Part shown: piece by piece, positions 7,276 through 15,712 of the stretch
How the letters are laid out: each line of letters begins with the position of its first letter
Position numbering within the stretch: the first letter of the stretch is position 1
DNA from: Myxococcales bacterium
GTDB lineage: Bacteria > Myxococcota > B64-G9
NCBI GenBank assembly: GCA_012798435.1
Contig: JAAZNF010000011.1
Span: 1 to 63,833 of the forward strand
Length of the DNA stretch: 63,833 bases
Reading direction: 5' to 3'
Notes under the pieces: model-generated
Database searches by the model: none
Told to the model about the DNA's origin: nothing
What the model saw: only the letters and a program-made list of their open reading frames with translations
Position numbers and translations under genes: made by a program

Positions 7276-9843
7276 CTAGCGAATCTTCTTGAGGATTTCA
7301 AAGGCGCGGTTTAGCTGGCGGTTGGCCTCGACGAAGTTCTGGCCGTTCATGGCCCGGTCCACTTCCTGGAGCACCTGTGCGATGTCCGTCAGTGCGGCCG
7401 TGCGCTCGGTCGAGCCGGCGGACTCGCTCAACCGGTCGAAGGTCCGGTTGAAGCGCAGCAGCTTCTTCTCCACGAAATCCTTCCCCACCTGGACGGAATC
7501 CACCAGCGCCTGCACCTTGAGGTAGGTGGTCAGAAGCTCCTTGTCTTTCGAGTTCTTTTCGAGCTGCGGAAGGCGTTGGATCTCCTTGTCCAGATCGGGC
7601 AGGTCGCCCGGGATGATGCCCTTGCGCCGGATGGACTGCAGCAGCCGGCGGCGGGCTTCTTCGGGCCTCAGCCGTGGGGGTTTATCGTTCTTCGGGGGTT
7701 TGAGTTCGGCCGGAGGCGGCTGAACGCTGTCCGCAGGTTCTGCCAGTCCGGCGTCCTCGGGCGCTGGCGCTCCGGCATCCTCGGGCTCTGGTGCTCCGGT
7801 GTCCGGCGAGACGTTGGGGCGCCGGGGTTCGCTTGCCGCTGGAGACGCCGGCTCGGACGCGGGCGGGTTGTGCGGCGGCTCCGGCTCGGCGGGTTGGAGG
7901 CTGGCGAAGACCAGCACCACGACCCAGACCAGGGCGCCGGCGAGCAGCAGCGAGAGCACCAGCACGGCGCGCCCCATCCGGGGCTTCTCTCGCGCCGGTT
8001 CTGTACGGGGCTTGAGTGGGGACGCTTGTCCCGGCGCGGCGGCCGGCGGGGCCGGTTCCGCGATGTAGATGGTCTTGACGTCCGAGCCGATCGCCGGCGT
8101 CTGGCCGGACTGAGAGCCCGGTTCGTCGGGCAGGGCCTCGCCGGGGAGCGTCACGGCCTGGATCTCATCCGAGAGGCTGCGCCGTTGGGGCGGTGCGGGG
8201 GGCCGCAGGCTCTCCGACAAGTCGGGCAGATCGAACGGGAACGCTCCCGACCCGGGCTTGCCTTCGAAGGCCGGGAGGCTCACCGTCGGGATGTGCGCCT
8301 CCTGCGGGCTGGCCTTGGGCGCTGCGGCCGCCATCTCCCGCGTCGCCGGGCCTTCCTGCGCCGAGACGTCGCGACGCTCCTGCGGCAGTGGACGATCGGG
8401 GTCCCAGCCCACCAGGAAGAGGTCGAACTCCTCCTCCTTCCCCTTGAGAGTGGTGCGGGCGAAGAAGACCATCGGCGCATGCATCGCCTTGAGCTGGGCG
8501 CGGGTCGCCGCCGATATCATGATCTGCTCGGCGCCGGCCTTGGAACAGACGCGCGCGGCCACGTTCACCGCGTCGCCGAAGACGTCCTGGGCCTCGACGA
8601 TGCACTGTCCGCTGTTGAGGCCGATGCGGATCTGGAGCCGCTCACCGGCGTCGGGGAGGGCGCGGTTGTGCTGCTGTAGCGCCCGCTGCATGTTCACCGC
8701 GGCGCGCACGCCCTCGTCGGCGGTGTCGAAGGTGGCCAGGATGGCGTCCCCGATGGTCTTGACCACGGTGCCGCGCTGCGCCTGGATGAGCGGGAACAGG
8801 AGCTCGTTGTGCCTCTGGATGCGGCGCCGGCCGGCCATGTCGCCGTGCGTGTCGAAGTAGGCGGTGATGCCCACGATGTCGCTCATCAGGATGGTCTTGT
8901 CGCGCCAGGGGATCTCCTGGGTGTGGGCGTCGCGCTCGTCGAGCACATCCTCACGCTCGGCAATCGACGCCGCCGTCGGGATGGCTGGGGAGGTCGGGAG
9001 GCTTTTTGCGGCCGCTGTTTCCGGACTTGCGGAAAGCAGTTCTTTGAGCAGGGCAGTGGCGTCGGGCTGGCGCCGGCCCGGGTCGGAGGAGAGGGCGCGA
9101 ACCACCAGTCGCTCGAGTTCCGGTGATATGTCGGGGTTGAAAAGCCTGGGCGGGACCAGTTTTCCGGAGAGCAGCGCCTTGTAAGCCTCAGCGGGGTTGC
9201 GACCGGGGTAGGGAGGCTTTCCGGTGATGCAGCGGTACAGCATTGCGCCCAGCGCGAAGACGTCGCCGCGGGCGCTCGGAAGCTTGGTGTTGGCGACCTC
9301 GGGCGCGAGCCACAGCAGCAGTTCGAGCGGGTGGAGATCCCCCTGGACCAGCCGCAGGCGGGTCCCACCCAGGCCGAAATCCGTGATGAGCGGCTGGTCA
9401 CCCGAGCGCACCGTGACGCTTGCGGGTGTGAGCGCGCCATGCGAGAGGCCGGACTGGTGGATGGTCGAAAGCGCCTCGCACGATCGAGACAGGATGCGCA
9501 GGTAGCGCTCGGGAGGGAGGGTGGATTCCGCCAGCATGCGGGCCAGCGAGGGCCCGCTCGCGTGTTCCAGGGTGAGGAAGGTGTGCTCTCCCTCGTCGTG
9601 GAGATCGAAGATTCGCGCAAGATTCGGATGGAAGACCGAACGCGCTCTGAGCAGCTCCTGGCCCAGCGCGGCCACGGCGGGGCCAAGGGCGAGCACGGCC
9701 GGAAACAGGCGCAACGAGACTTGCACCCCGAAGCGCGTGTCCTCGGCCAGGTAGGTTCGGCCCAACGAGTCCTGTCCCGTCGGTTCCACGATGAGAAAGC
9801 GCCCCAGTTTCTGCCCTGGAACGAGTGGGGGCGAATCAGACAT
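7276..9843 (-). CDS. pseudokinase-adenylate cyclase fusion with periplasmic helical domain
   Basis: An 855-residue multidomain protein. Residues 12-272 have the Ser/Thr kinase fold but look inactive: the VAIK lysine is Arg45, and the HRDxKxxN loop reads H135-G-A-L-T-P-A-S, so the catalytic Asp, Lys and Asn are absent. D155-F-G and A180-P-E remain. Residues 314-480 are a class III nucleotidyl cyclase with metal Asp in S-D322-I-V-G, K362-T-I-G-D366, D420 in Q-D-V-F-G, and V-N-V-A-A-R. The Lys/Asp pair predicts ATP as substrate. A linker leads to one transmembrane helix (625-649), a Pro/Glu/Ala region, and a helical C-terminal domain outside the membrane. GAGGTG precedes the ATG. Confidence 0.9.
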   Translation of the reverse strand: MSDSPPLVPGQKLGRFLIVEPTGQDSLGRTYLAEDTRFGVQVSLRLFPAVLALGPAVAALGQELLRARSVFHPNLARIFDLHDEGEHTFLTLEHASGPSLARMLAESTLPPERYLRILSRSCEALSTIHQSGLSHGALTPASVTVRSGDQPLITDFGLGGTRLRLVQGDLHPLELLLWLAPEVANTKLPSARGDVFALGAMLYRCITGKPPYPGRNPAEAYKALLSGKLVPPRLFNPDISPELERLVVRALSSDPGRRQPDATALLKELLSASPETAAAKSLPTSPAIPTAASIAEREDVLDERDAHTQEIPWRDKTILMSDIVGITAYFDTHGDMAGRRRIQRHNELLFPLIQAQRGTVVKTIGDAILATFDTADEGVRAAVNMQRALQQHNRALPDAGERLQIRIGLNSGQCIVEAQDVFGDAVNVAARVCSKAGAEQIMISAATRAQLKAMHAPMVFFARTTLKGKEEEFDLFLVGWDPDRPLPQERRDVSAQEGPATREMAAAAPKASPQEAHIPTVSLPAFEGKPGSGAFPFDLPDLSESLRPPAPPQRRSLSDEIQAVTLPGEALPDEPGSQSGQTPAIGSDVKTIYIAEPAPPAAAPGQASPLKPRTEPAREKPRMGRAVLVLSLLLAGALVWVVVLVFASLQPAEPEPPHNPPASEPASPAASEPRRPNVSPDTGAPEPEDAGAPAPEDAGLAEPADSVQPPPAELKPPKNDKPPRLRPEEARRRLLQSIRRKGIIPGDLPDLDKEIQRLPQLEKNSKDKELLTTYLKVQALVDSVQVGKDFVEKKLLRFNRTFDRLSESAGSTERTAALTDIAQVLQEVDRAMNGQNFVEANRQLNRAFEILKKIR

Positions 9844-9876
9844 TCACACCTCGGCCGCGCAAGCGCGCTTGGGCGG

Positions 9877-9906
9877 AATATAGTGGCGTGCGGGGGGCGT
9901 TCGCAA
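9877..9906 (-). promoter_or_regulatory. candidate promoter of the pseudokinase-cyclase gene
   Basis: On the minus strand TTGCGA (9906-9901), an 18-nt spacer and TATATT (9882-9877) lie 34 bp ahead of the ATG at 9843. The element sits in the 114-bp divergent spacer shared with the gene at 9958. Confidence 0.5.
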
Positions 9907-9957
9907 TCGGAAAATGAGAGGTTTTCGCTTCCGGCGAGCTGTGGTAGATTTGCAGGC

Positions 9958-11682
9958 GTGAGAGTTGCGATTCTGATTTCGAGTGTGAGTTGGGCTTTGC
10001 TCCTTGGCGGAGGCTGCTATCGTCCGCTCGATGGCGACATGCGTTGCCATCCGAAGGCCTGCGGGATCCTGCCCGAGAGCGGCGTCAACTGCGGCGCCTG
10101 CCAGGGGGCGACTTCCATTTGCATCGATAACCAGTGTCGTGACGCCTGCGCCGGTTTCGAATGCGGCGCCCCACCCGAGTACCCTGCCCTGGACTGCGGC
10201 TCCTGTTCCGCGGGTGGAAGCGTGCGTTGCGTCCAGAACCGCTGCCAGGATGTGTGCGCGAATCTCCAGTGCGGCGAGCCGCCCGGCTGGCCGGGCGTGA
10301 GCTGCGGCACCTGCCAGGGGTCGCAACAATGCACCGGCAATCAGTGCGGTGACGCCTGCGCGGACAATCGCTGTGGCGCCCTGCCCGGGCCGCCGCCGGT
10401 GGACTGCGGCGAGTGCGCCTCCGGGCTGCCCTGCCAGCCCGACGGCCGCTGCCCGGCGGCGCTCGGGCGGTTGGTGATCGACGGCAACACCTGCACCTTG
10501 TCCGACTCTCCTTGTGATTCCGCCCATGTGGAAAGCCGCGGCCCGTCCCTGTGGATGCTCAAGACCGCGGAGCCGTTTTCCGAGGTGGTGATCCGTGGAA
10601 ATGCCGTCCTCTCGGCCGCTGGTCTCCAGCCCGATGGGCAGGGAGGGTACGCTGGCGGGCGCCTGATCCTCCGTTCCCAGGAAAGCGTAACGGTCGAGGC
10701 GGGCAGCGGCATCGTCATGAGCGGGCAAGGGTGGGGCGGTGGTGGCGGCGGAGGAGGGCAGCAGTATTGTGACTCCCAGGCTCGCTGCAAACCAGGCCCC
10801 GGGGGAGGCGTGGGCTCTAGCTGGGTCGCCGGCACCAAAGGGGAAGACGGTGATGCCGGGCCGATGTGCATGCGCTACACGTCGGACACGGTCGGTGGTG
10901 GCACCGGCGGCACGGGTGGCGGCTTTGGAGGCCAACCAGGTGTGTCCGGCGGTGGCTGTCCCAGTCGATGTGGCGGAACGCCTGATCCCCCCGATGCCGG
11001 CGCCGGCGGCGCCGGTGGAGGGCCCTTTGGCGGCGCGGGTGGTGTTGACCGTGGGTTCGCCAACGCTTGCAGCACGGATTTGTGCTGCAACGCGATTGCG
11101 CGAGACTGCATCCCCGATCCGCAGGGAGGAGACCCGGCGCTGGATCCGCCCTGGCCGGCAGAGGGTGGCCATCGCGGTGGTTACGCGACCCCCGAGAACA
11201 ATGGCGACACGACGGTCGATGAGAGCGTCCTGATCGGATCCGGTGGCGGCGGGGGCGCCGGCGGAGCCAGGAGCAGTTCCTGGTGCTGCGGCGGCGGCGA
11301 CGGCGGCCCGGGGGGCGTGGTGGGTGGCCGTGGCCGGGTAGGTTGCGGGGGAGGAGGGGGGGGTGGGGGCGGAGCGGCCGGCGGGGGCGCCATCGAGATC
11401 TGGGCCAAGAACATTCAGATCGCAGGGGAAATCGCGGCCGATGGAATGGGCGAGGCCCGCCTGGGCGGCGGATACGGCGCAGGGGGCGGCATCTTGCTCC
11501 GAGCCAAGAACTCGCTCGACCTCCACGCGGCCCGGATTCATAGCATGGGCGGAAGCGGGGACGGCACCGGCACCCGGCTCAACGGGGGCACGGTCAAACT
11601 CTTCTACCGCAACCTGGAAGGCTCGCTCCCGGTCGATCTCGAGAATGCCTGCGGCAGGCTTTATCAGTCCGTGCTCCCCTAG
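9958..11682 (+). CDS. Cys-repeat / Gly-rich surface lipoprotein
   Basis: A 574-residue protein. The frame is open upstream, but codons before 9958 run antisense through the cyclase gene and its promoter. GTG 9958 gives a hydrophobic signal ending L-L-L-G-G-G-C, a loose lipobox. Four tandem Cys-rich repeats of about 35 residues follow (C-G-x-P-P-x-x-P-x-x-x-C-G-x-C ... N-x-C-x-D-x-C, about 25-160). A beta-rich domain comes next, then very Gly-rich runs (about 255-500), and an ending like the glycine-rich autotransported proteins of myxobacteria. No enzyme motif is seen. It ends in a 4-bp CTAG overlap with the convergent gene. Confidence 0.75.
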   Translation: MRVAILISSVSWALLLGGGCYRPLDGDMRCHPKACGILPESGVNCGACQGATSICIDNQCRDACAGFECGAPPEYPALDCGSCSAGGSVRCVQNRCQDVCANLQCGEPPGWPGVSCGTCQGSQQCTGNQCGDACADNRCGALPGPPPVDCGECASGLPCQPDGRCPAALGRLVIDGNTCTLSDSPCDSAHVESRGPSLWMLKTAEPFSEVVIRGNAVLSAAGLQPDGQGGYAGGRLILRSQESVTVEAGSGIVMSGQGWGGGGGGGGQQYCDSQARCKPGPGGGVGSSWVAGTKGEDGDAGPMCMRYTSDTVGGGTGGTGGGFGGQPGVSGGGCPSRCGGTPDPPDAGAGGAGGGPFGGAGGVDRGFANACSTDLCCNAIARDCIPDPQGGDPALDPPWPAEGGHRGGYATPENNGDTTVDESVLIGSGGGGGAGGARSSSWCCGGGDGGPGGVVGGRGRVGCGGGGGGGGGAAGGGAIEIWAKNIQIAGEIAADGMGEARLGGGYGAGGGILLRAKNSLDLHAARIHSMGGSGDGTGTRLNGGTVKLFYRNLEGSLPVDLENACGRLYQSVLP

Positions 11683-12863
11683 CGGGCGACGGTCCACACC
11701 ACCGGGAAGGTGACGAAACCCGCCCAGGGATACCCCTGGTAGTCGCCCGAGTTCGCGTGCAGGATGAAGCAGAACTCGATGCCGATCGCCACGCGCGAGG
11801 CGATCTGGAACATGTAGCGAAGCGAGGGCGAGAAGTAGAGCCCCTTGTCCTTGACGTGGCGGCTGCTGTCGTCCTCTCCCTGGCGGGTGTACCAGTAGCC
11901 CGTTCCCAGGCCCAGCTTGAGCTGGTGGTCGCCGTTCTGGGTGAGGTAGAACGGATAGTAGACCCGCGTCCCCACCAGCCAGAAGAAGTCCCGGCTGGAG
12001 ACGCCGCCCACGCCGATGTCGAGGAGCGTCCACTGGAAGTGATCCCACTTCAGGGTGATGCCCTCGGCGCCGCCGCCCGCCAGGAATGCGTCGGAGCCAC
12101 CGCCGAAGTGGACCTTCAGCCCGACCCAGTCGATCCGGTTTCGCAGCTTGCGTAGGTCCGCGCGGGCGCGCTCGAGCGAAAAGCGCAACACCTGCGAGCC
12201 GCGCACGGTGACACTGTGCTCGAGCGTCTCGTACCCCGGCAACACCAGGCGCAGGATCACCGCGCGGTTCTGCGGCAGGGCGGCCCGGAGCGGCGTCATG
12301 CCGGCCCGCCGCCCCTCGACGAACACCTCGGCCCCGGAGGGCTCACTCTCGACGTCCACCGGAACCTGACGCTCCCCGGGGGCAGGCAGAAGCTTCTGGA
12401 CCGCGAGCTCGATCAGGCGCGAAGCCGAGGCCTCCGTGCAGGGCCCGGAGGCGGTGGCCGCGCCGGTGGCGGTGGCGCGGGAGAGGTCGTAGAGCGTAAG
12501 GGTGAGCGTACACTCATCGCCAAGCCTAAGAAACTGCGCGGCGATGGAGTTGGCGGCCGAAAGCTCGCGGCCGATCTCGATCTGGCACGCCTCCTCGTAG
12601 CAGGAGCGGTAACTTTCCTCCTTCTGGGCGCGGAGCCGTTCGCGGAGCTGGGCGCGGGGGACCACCTGCAGAAGGCCGCTCTCCGCCAGTTTCGCGGCCA
12701 GCAGGTCGCTCAGCGTATCGAGCACAGATTCGGGCCAGTCGAGACCCTTCTGCTCGATGTCGAAGACGGCGACGATCGGGAGACGTTCGCTTTCGCCGGC
12801 GCGAATGGGCGAGGCGAGGGCGAGCGACCATATCAGCGTCCATCGGAAAATCCGAGCGTTCAT
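11679..12863 (-). CDS. CsgG/FlgO-like and PEGA-domain outer-membrane protein
   Basis: A 394-residue exported protein with signal peptide 1-22. The N-terminal domain (28-165, I-V-A-V-F-D-I-E ... L-x-x-L-L-A-A-K-L-A-E-S) resembles the CsgG/FlgO nucleotide-binding-like fold. A PEGA domain follows (about 168-232, S-E-P-S-G-A-E-V-F-V-E-G-R). The C-terminal part (240-394) has alternating aromatic beta strands that could form a small outer-membrane barrel. AAGGAG precedes ATG 12863. PEGA domains are associated with surface carbohydrate or peptidoglycan contact; the role here is not known. Its stop overlaps the stop of the convergent lipoprotein. Confidence 0.75.
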   Translation of the reverse strand: MNARIFRWTLIWSLALASPIRAGESERLPIVAVFDIEQKGLDWPESVLDTLSDLLAAKLAESGLLQVVPRAQLRERLRAQKEESYRSCYEEACQIEIGRELSAANSIAAQFLRLGDECTLTLTLYDLSRATATGAATASGPCTEASASRLIELAVQKLLPAPGERQVPVDVESEPSGAEVFVEGRRAGMTPLRAALPQNRAVILRLVLPGYETLEHSVTVRGSQVLRFSLERARADLRKLRNRIDWVGLKVHFGGGSDAFLAGGGAEGITLKWDHFQWTLLDIGVGGVSSRDFFWLVGTRVYYPFYLTQNGDHQLKLGLGTGYWYTRQGEDDSSRHVKDKGLYFSPSLRYMFQIASRVAIGIEFCFILHANSGDYQGYPWAGFVTFPVVWTVAR

Positions 12864-13010
12864 CGAAGGCTCCTTGTTGTTGCGGCCGGCATTCTAGTCA
12901 TACTTCGTGGTTGGTTGAAACTGTTGCCAGAACGTCGTCAGCGTGGTAGGCAAAATCGCATTGGCGCCGCGCAGGCGGCGGCGAGGAAACCGTGCGGAAG
13001 GGAGAGTGCC

Positions 13011-13124
13011 ATGGCCAAGGGACAGATTCGCAAAGAACGGCAGAACAAGCCCAAGCTCAGCGCCAAGGAGAAGAAGGAGCGCAAGAAGGAAAAGAAGCTG
13101 GCCAAGTCCGGCTGCTGCATGTGA
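13011..13124 (+). CDS. Lys-rich 37-residue protein
   Basis: A mini-gene with an AAGGGAG ribosome site at about 12998-13004. About half of the 37 residues are Lys, Glu or Arg (K-E-K-K-E-R-K-K-E-K-K-L), and it ends S-G-C-C-M. The first stretch (M-A-K-G-Q-I-R-K) resembles other small basic bacterial proteins. The Cys pair could bind metal or be modified. Its stop overlaps the GTG start of the next gene (GTGA, 13121-13124). A role in nucleic-acid or acidic-surface binding is a guess. Confidence 0.65.
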   Translation: MAKGQIRKERQNKPKLSAKEKKERKKEKKLAKSGCCM

Positions 13125-13912
13125 GATCCTCGTCCCCGCCGCTGGGCGAGTTGTTGCTTGCGCCGTGGCGGCGGGTGGTTTCCTGCATTTTTTTCGCGTG
13201 GTGGGCCGTGCTGGCCGCCGGAGGGGTGGGGTGTCGCTCGAACACCGAGCCGCAGGCGGACCAGGCGTCGTTAGAGAACGATGTCCCTTTCAACGCCAAC
13301 CCTCCCGTCATCGATGGCGTGCTGGGTGACGCCTGGAGCGACGCTTTCCATGGCGAGCTGCGCCTCGGGGACGGCCGGTCGCTACCCCGTTACCGCACCC
13401 GGTATCATCTGTTGTGGAGCGCCTCGGCGCTCCTGCTCGCTTTCGAGTGCGAGGATCCCGACGTCTCGGGAAGATACACAAAGCGCGACGAGCCGTTGTA
13501 CCTGGACGAGGTCGTCGAGGTGTTCCTCGACCCGGACGCCGACAGAAAAAACTACGTGGAGATCGAGGTGAGCCCGCGAAACGTCCTGTTCGACGCCTCG
13601 TTTCGCGCCCGGCGTCAGGGGATGGACCTGGCCTGGGACCCACCGCTCCAATCCGCGGTAGCGGTGGACGGGACCATCGACGACGACACTGACCACGACC
13701 GGGGATGGGCGGTCGAGCTGAGCGTCCCGTTCGCCGCGCTCGAAGGCCAGGGCCGGATGCCGCCGCGGCCGGGCGATGCCTGGCGCGTGAACCTCTTCCG
13801 CCTCGACAAGTCGTTCGGGCGCGAGGAGGCCTCCATGCTGCGCCCAGCGGGGGGCGACTTCCACAACCTGGATGCCTTCGCCACGGTTCGCTTCTCGGCG
13901 CCGGGCCGTTGA
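13121..13912 (+). CDS. CBM9-like domain lipoprotein
   Basis: A 263-residue lipoprotein (the GTG start at 13121 overlaps the previous stop). After a basic N-terminus and hydrophobic span comes the lipobox A-A-G-G-V-G-C. The mature part is a carbohydrate-binding-module-9-like (DOMON-type) beta sandwich: P-V-I-D-G-V-L-G-D-A-W near the start, F-E-C-E-D-P-D-V, D-E-V-V-E-V-F-L-D-P-D in the middle, G-W-A-V-E-L-S-V-P-F and W-R-V-N-L-F-R later. This domain binds sugars or haem in other proteins. Position just ahead of FeoB makes a metal- or haem-related role possible but unproven. Confidence 0.78.
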   Translation: MRSSSPPLGELLLAPWRRVVSCIFFAWWAVLAAGGVGCRSNTEPQADQASLENDVPFNANPPVIDGVLGDAWSDAFHGELRLGDGRSLPRYRTRYHLLWSASALLLAFECEDPDVSGRYTKRDEPLYLDEVVEVFLDPDADRKNYVEIEVSPRNVLFDASFRARRQGMDLAWDPPLQSAVAVDGTIDDDTDHDRGWAVELSVPFAALEGQGRMPPRPGDAWRVNLFRLDKSFGREEASMLRPAGGDFHNLDAFATVRFSAPGR

Positions 13913-13927
13913 TTCCGGGAGACCTGC

Positions 13928-15700
13928 TTGAAACAGCCGGAGATCGGCCCCAAGACGCTGCTTCTGCTCGGCAACCTCAAGGTGGGCAAGACCACGCTGC
14001 TGTTTGCGTTGGCGGGCTCGAGCACGCGCCCGGTCCGCCTGCCGGGTATCGAGCGAGAGCTGGAGGCGGGCTCGCTCGGTTCCACCGGGCGCTTCGAGAA
14101 TCTCCTGGACGCTCCGGGTTGTGGGCTGCTCTCCGAGCACTCGGCGGATGCGAATCTCCTCCGGAGGCTTCTTTCCGAACGGCGAGTGGGCGGCGTGTTG
14201 CTGGTGCTCGACGGAAAGAACCTGCGCCGCGGCCTGGCCCTGTGCCAGCAACTCGCCGAGTTCGAGATCCCGGTGGCCGTGGCGCTCAACCTGTCGGACG
14301 AGGCGGCCCAGCGAGGCATCGAGGTGGACGCGGCGGCCTTGTCTCAACTGCTGGATGTTCCGGTGGTCCCGACGGTGGCGGTCGAGCGGCAAAACCTGGC
14401 CGCGCTACGCCGGGCCCTGGAGCAAGCCCGACCGCTTTCCAGGTCGCTTAGGGTCGGCGAATGTCAGGAGCCCGGAGAGCTGGAGGCGACCTCGGGCTGC
14501 TTCGCCAAGGCGGAAGAGCTCGCCGCCCGTGTGACGAGGATGCGTCCGGCGGCGGCGGATGGTATTGGACGAAGGCTGTCGCGGCTCACCCGCAGGCCGC
14601 TCACGGGGATCCCCATCGCGCTTCTCGTGCTGGCCTCCTTGTACCTCTTTGTCGGGTGGTTCGGGGCGGGCGTGCTGGTGGACTGGATCGAGCACGGGCT
14701 CTTCGAAGGCCTGCTGCTGCCGCCGCTGCTGCGGCTTTCCGAGGCGCTTCCCTGGCCGTGGCTGCGGGAGATGCTGTTCGGGCCGTTCGGCGTCATCTCG
14801 GTGGGGCTGGTGCTCTCGGTGGGCATCGTGCTCCCGGCGCTGCTCACCTTCTACCTGGCCATGGCGTACCTGGAGGACTCGGGGTACCTGCCGCGGCTGG
14901 CGCTGCTGCTGGACCGGCTGATGCGCCGGATCGGCCTGACTGGCAAGGGAGTGCTGCCGCTCATCATGGGCTTTTCCTGCGTCACCGCGGCGTTGCTCGC
15001 CACCCGGGCCCTGGACACCCGCAAACAGCGCCTGGTGGCCGTGCTGCTCCTGGTGCTGGGGGTTCCGTGCGCGCCGCTCATCTCGGTGGCGGCGGTGGTG
15101 TTCTCGCGCCTTGCGCCGGGCGAGGCGCTGCTCTACCTCGGCGTCATCCTGGCCAACATCCTGGTGATCGGGCTTGTCGCCAATCATGTGCTGCCCGGCA
15201 AGCGGGGCGATCTCGCCATCGAGCTTCCTCCCTTGCGTTGGCCGCGGCTCGCCAACCTGCTGGTCAAGACCGGCTGGCGGACGTGGTGGTTCTTGCGCGA
15301 GGCCCTGCCGTTCTTCCTCATGGGTTGCCTGGCGCTGTTCGCCCTGGAACGCCTGGGGGCGCTGGCGGCGCTCGAGTCTACGTTACGGCCGGTGCTACAG
15401 AAGCTCCTGGGGCTGCCCGCCGACAGCGCGGCGCTGTTCCTCATGAGCATGGTGCGACGCGAGGCTGGGGGTGCGCTCTTGCTGCCCCAGCTCGAAGCGG
15501 GGCTCTACGACGGCGTGCAGGTGGTGGTGGTGCTGGTGGTGATGACGCTGATGATCCCGTGCGTCAACGCGGCGCTGGCCTGCTACCGGGTGCAAGGGTT
15601 CTGGCGCGCCACCGGCATGCTGCTGTTCACCATCCCCTGGGCGCTGCTGTGGGGGATGCTGGTCAACGTGGGGTGCCATGTGCTTGGATGGCAATTCTGA
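13928..15700 (+). CDS. feoB: compact FeoB-like ferrous iron transporter
   Basis: A 590-residue GTPase-coupled iron(II) permease, shorter than the usual 700-770. The G domain has P-loop G-N-L-K-V-G-K-T (15-22) instead of G-N-P-N-x-G-K-T, switch D-A-P-G (61-64) and a weak G4 N-L-S-D (121-124). The membrane domain (about 235-590) keeps the Gate signatures: T-G-K-G-V-L-P-L-I-M-G-F-S-C then A-T-R-A-L, V-P-C-A-P-L-I, and a late P-C-V-N-A-A-L-A-C. The TTG start has GGGAG 7 nt upstream. A FeoA domain is not fused here but is found in the next gene. Confidence 0.88.
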   Translation: MKQPEIGPKTLLLLGNLKVGKTTLLFALAGSSTRPVRLPGIERELEAGSLGSTGRFENLLDAPGCGLLSEHSADANLLRRLLSERRVGGVLLVLDGKNLRRGLALCQQLAEFEIPVAVALNLSDEAAQRGIEVDAAALSQLLDVPVVPTVAVERQNLAALRRALEQARPLSRSLRVGECQEPGELEATSGCFAKAEELAARVTRMRPAAADGIGRRLSRLTRRPLTGIPIALLVLASLYLFVGWFGAGVLVDWIEHGLFEGLLLPPLLRLSEALPWPWLREMLFGPFGVISVGLVLSVGIVLPALLTFYLAMAYLEDSGYLPRLALLLDRLMRRIGLTGKGVLPLIMGFSCVTAALLATRALDTRKQRLVAVLLLVLGVPCAPLISVAAVVFSRLAPGEALLYLGVILANILVIGLVANHVLPGKRGDLAIELPPLRWPRLANLLVKTGWRTWWFLREALPFFLMGCLALFALERLGALAALESTLRPVLQKLLGLPADSAALFLMSMVRREAGGALLLPQLEAGLYDGVQVVVVLVVMTLMIPCVNAALACYRVQGFWRATGMLLFTIPWALLWGMLVNVGCHVLGWQF

Positions 15701-15712
15701 GCGGGAGGAGCG

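Noticed and set aside
9331-9957. Upstream extension of the Gly-rich lipoprotein gene
   Set aside because: Would overlap the cyclase gene antisense for about 500 bp; GTG 9958 places a signal sequence at the N-terminus.
9844-12048. 734-codon minus-strand open frame over the Gly-rich lipoprotein gene
   Set aside because: Antisense to a gene with signal peptide and Cys repeats; its low-complexity Pro/Ala/His/Arg translation is typical of the complement of GC-rich coding DNA.
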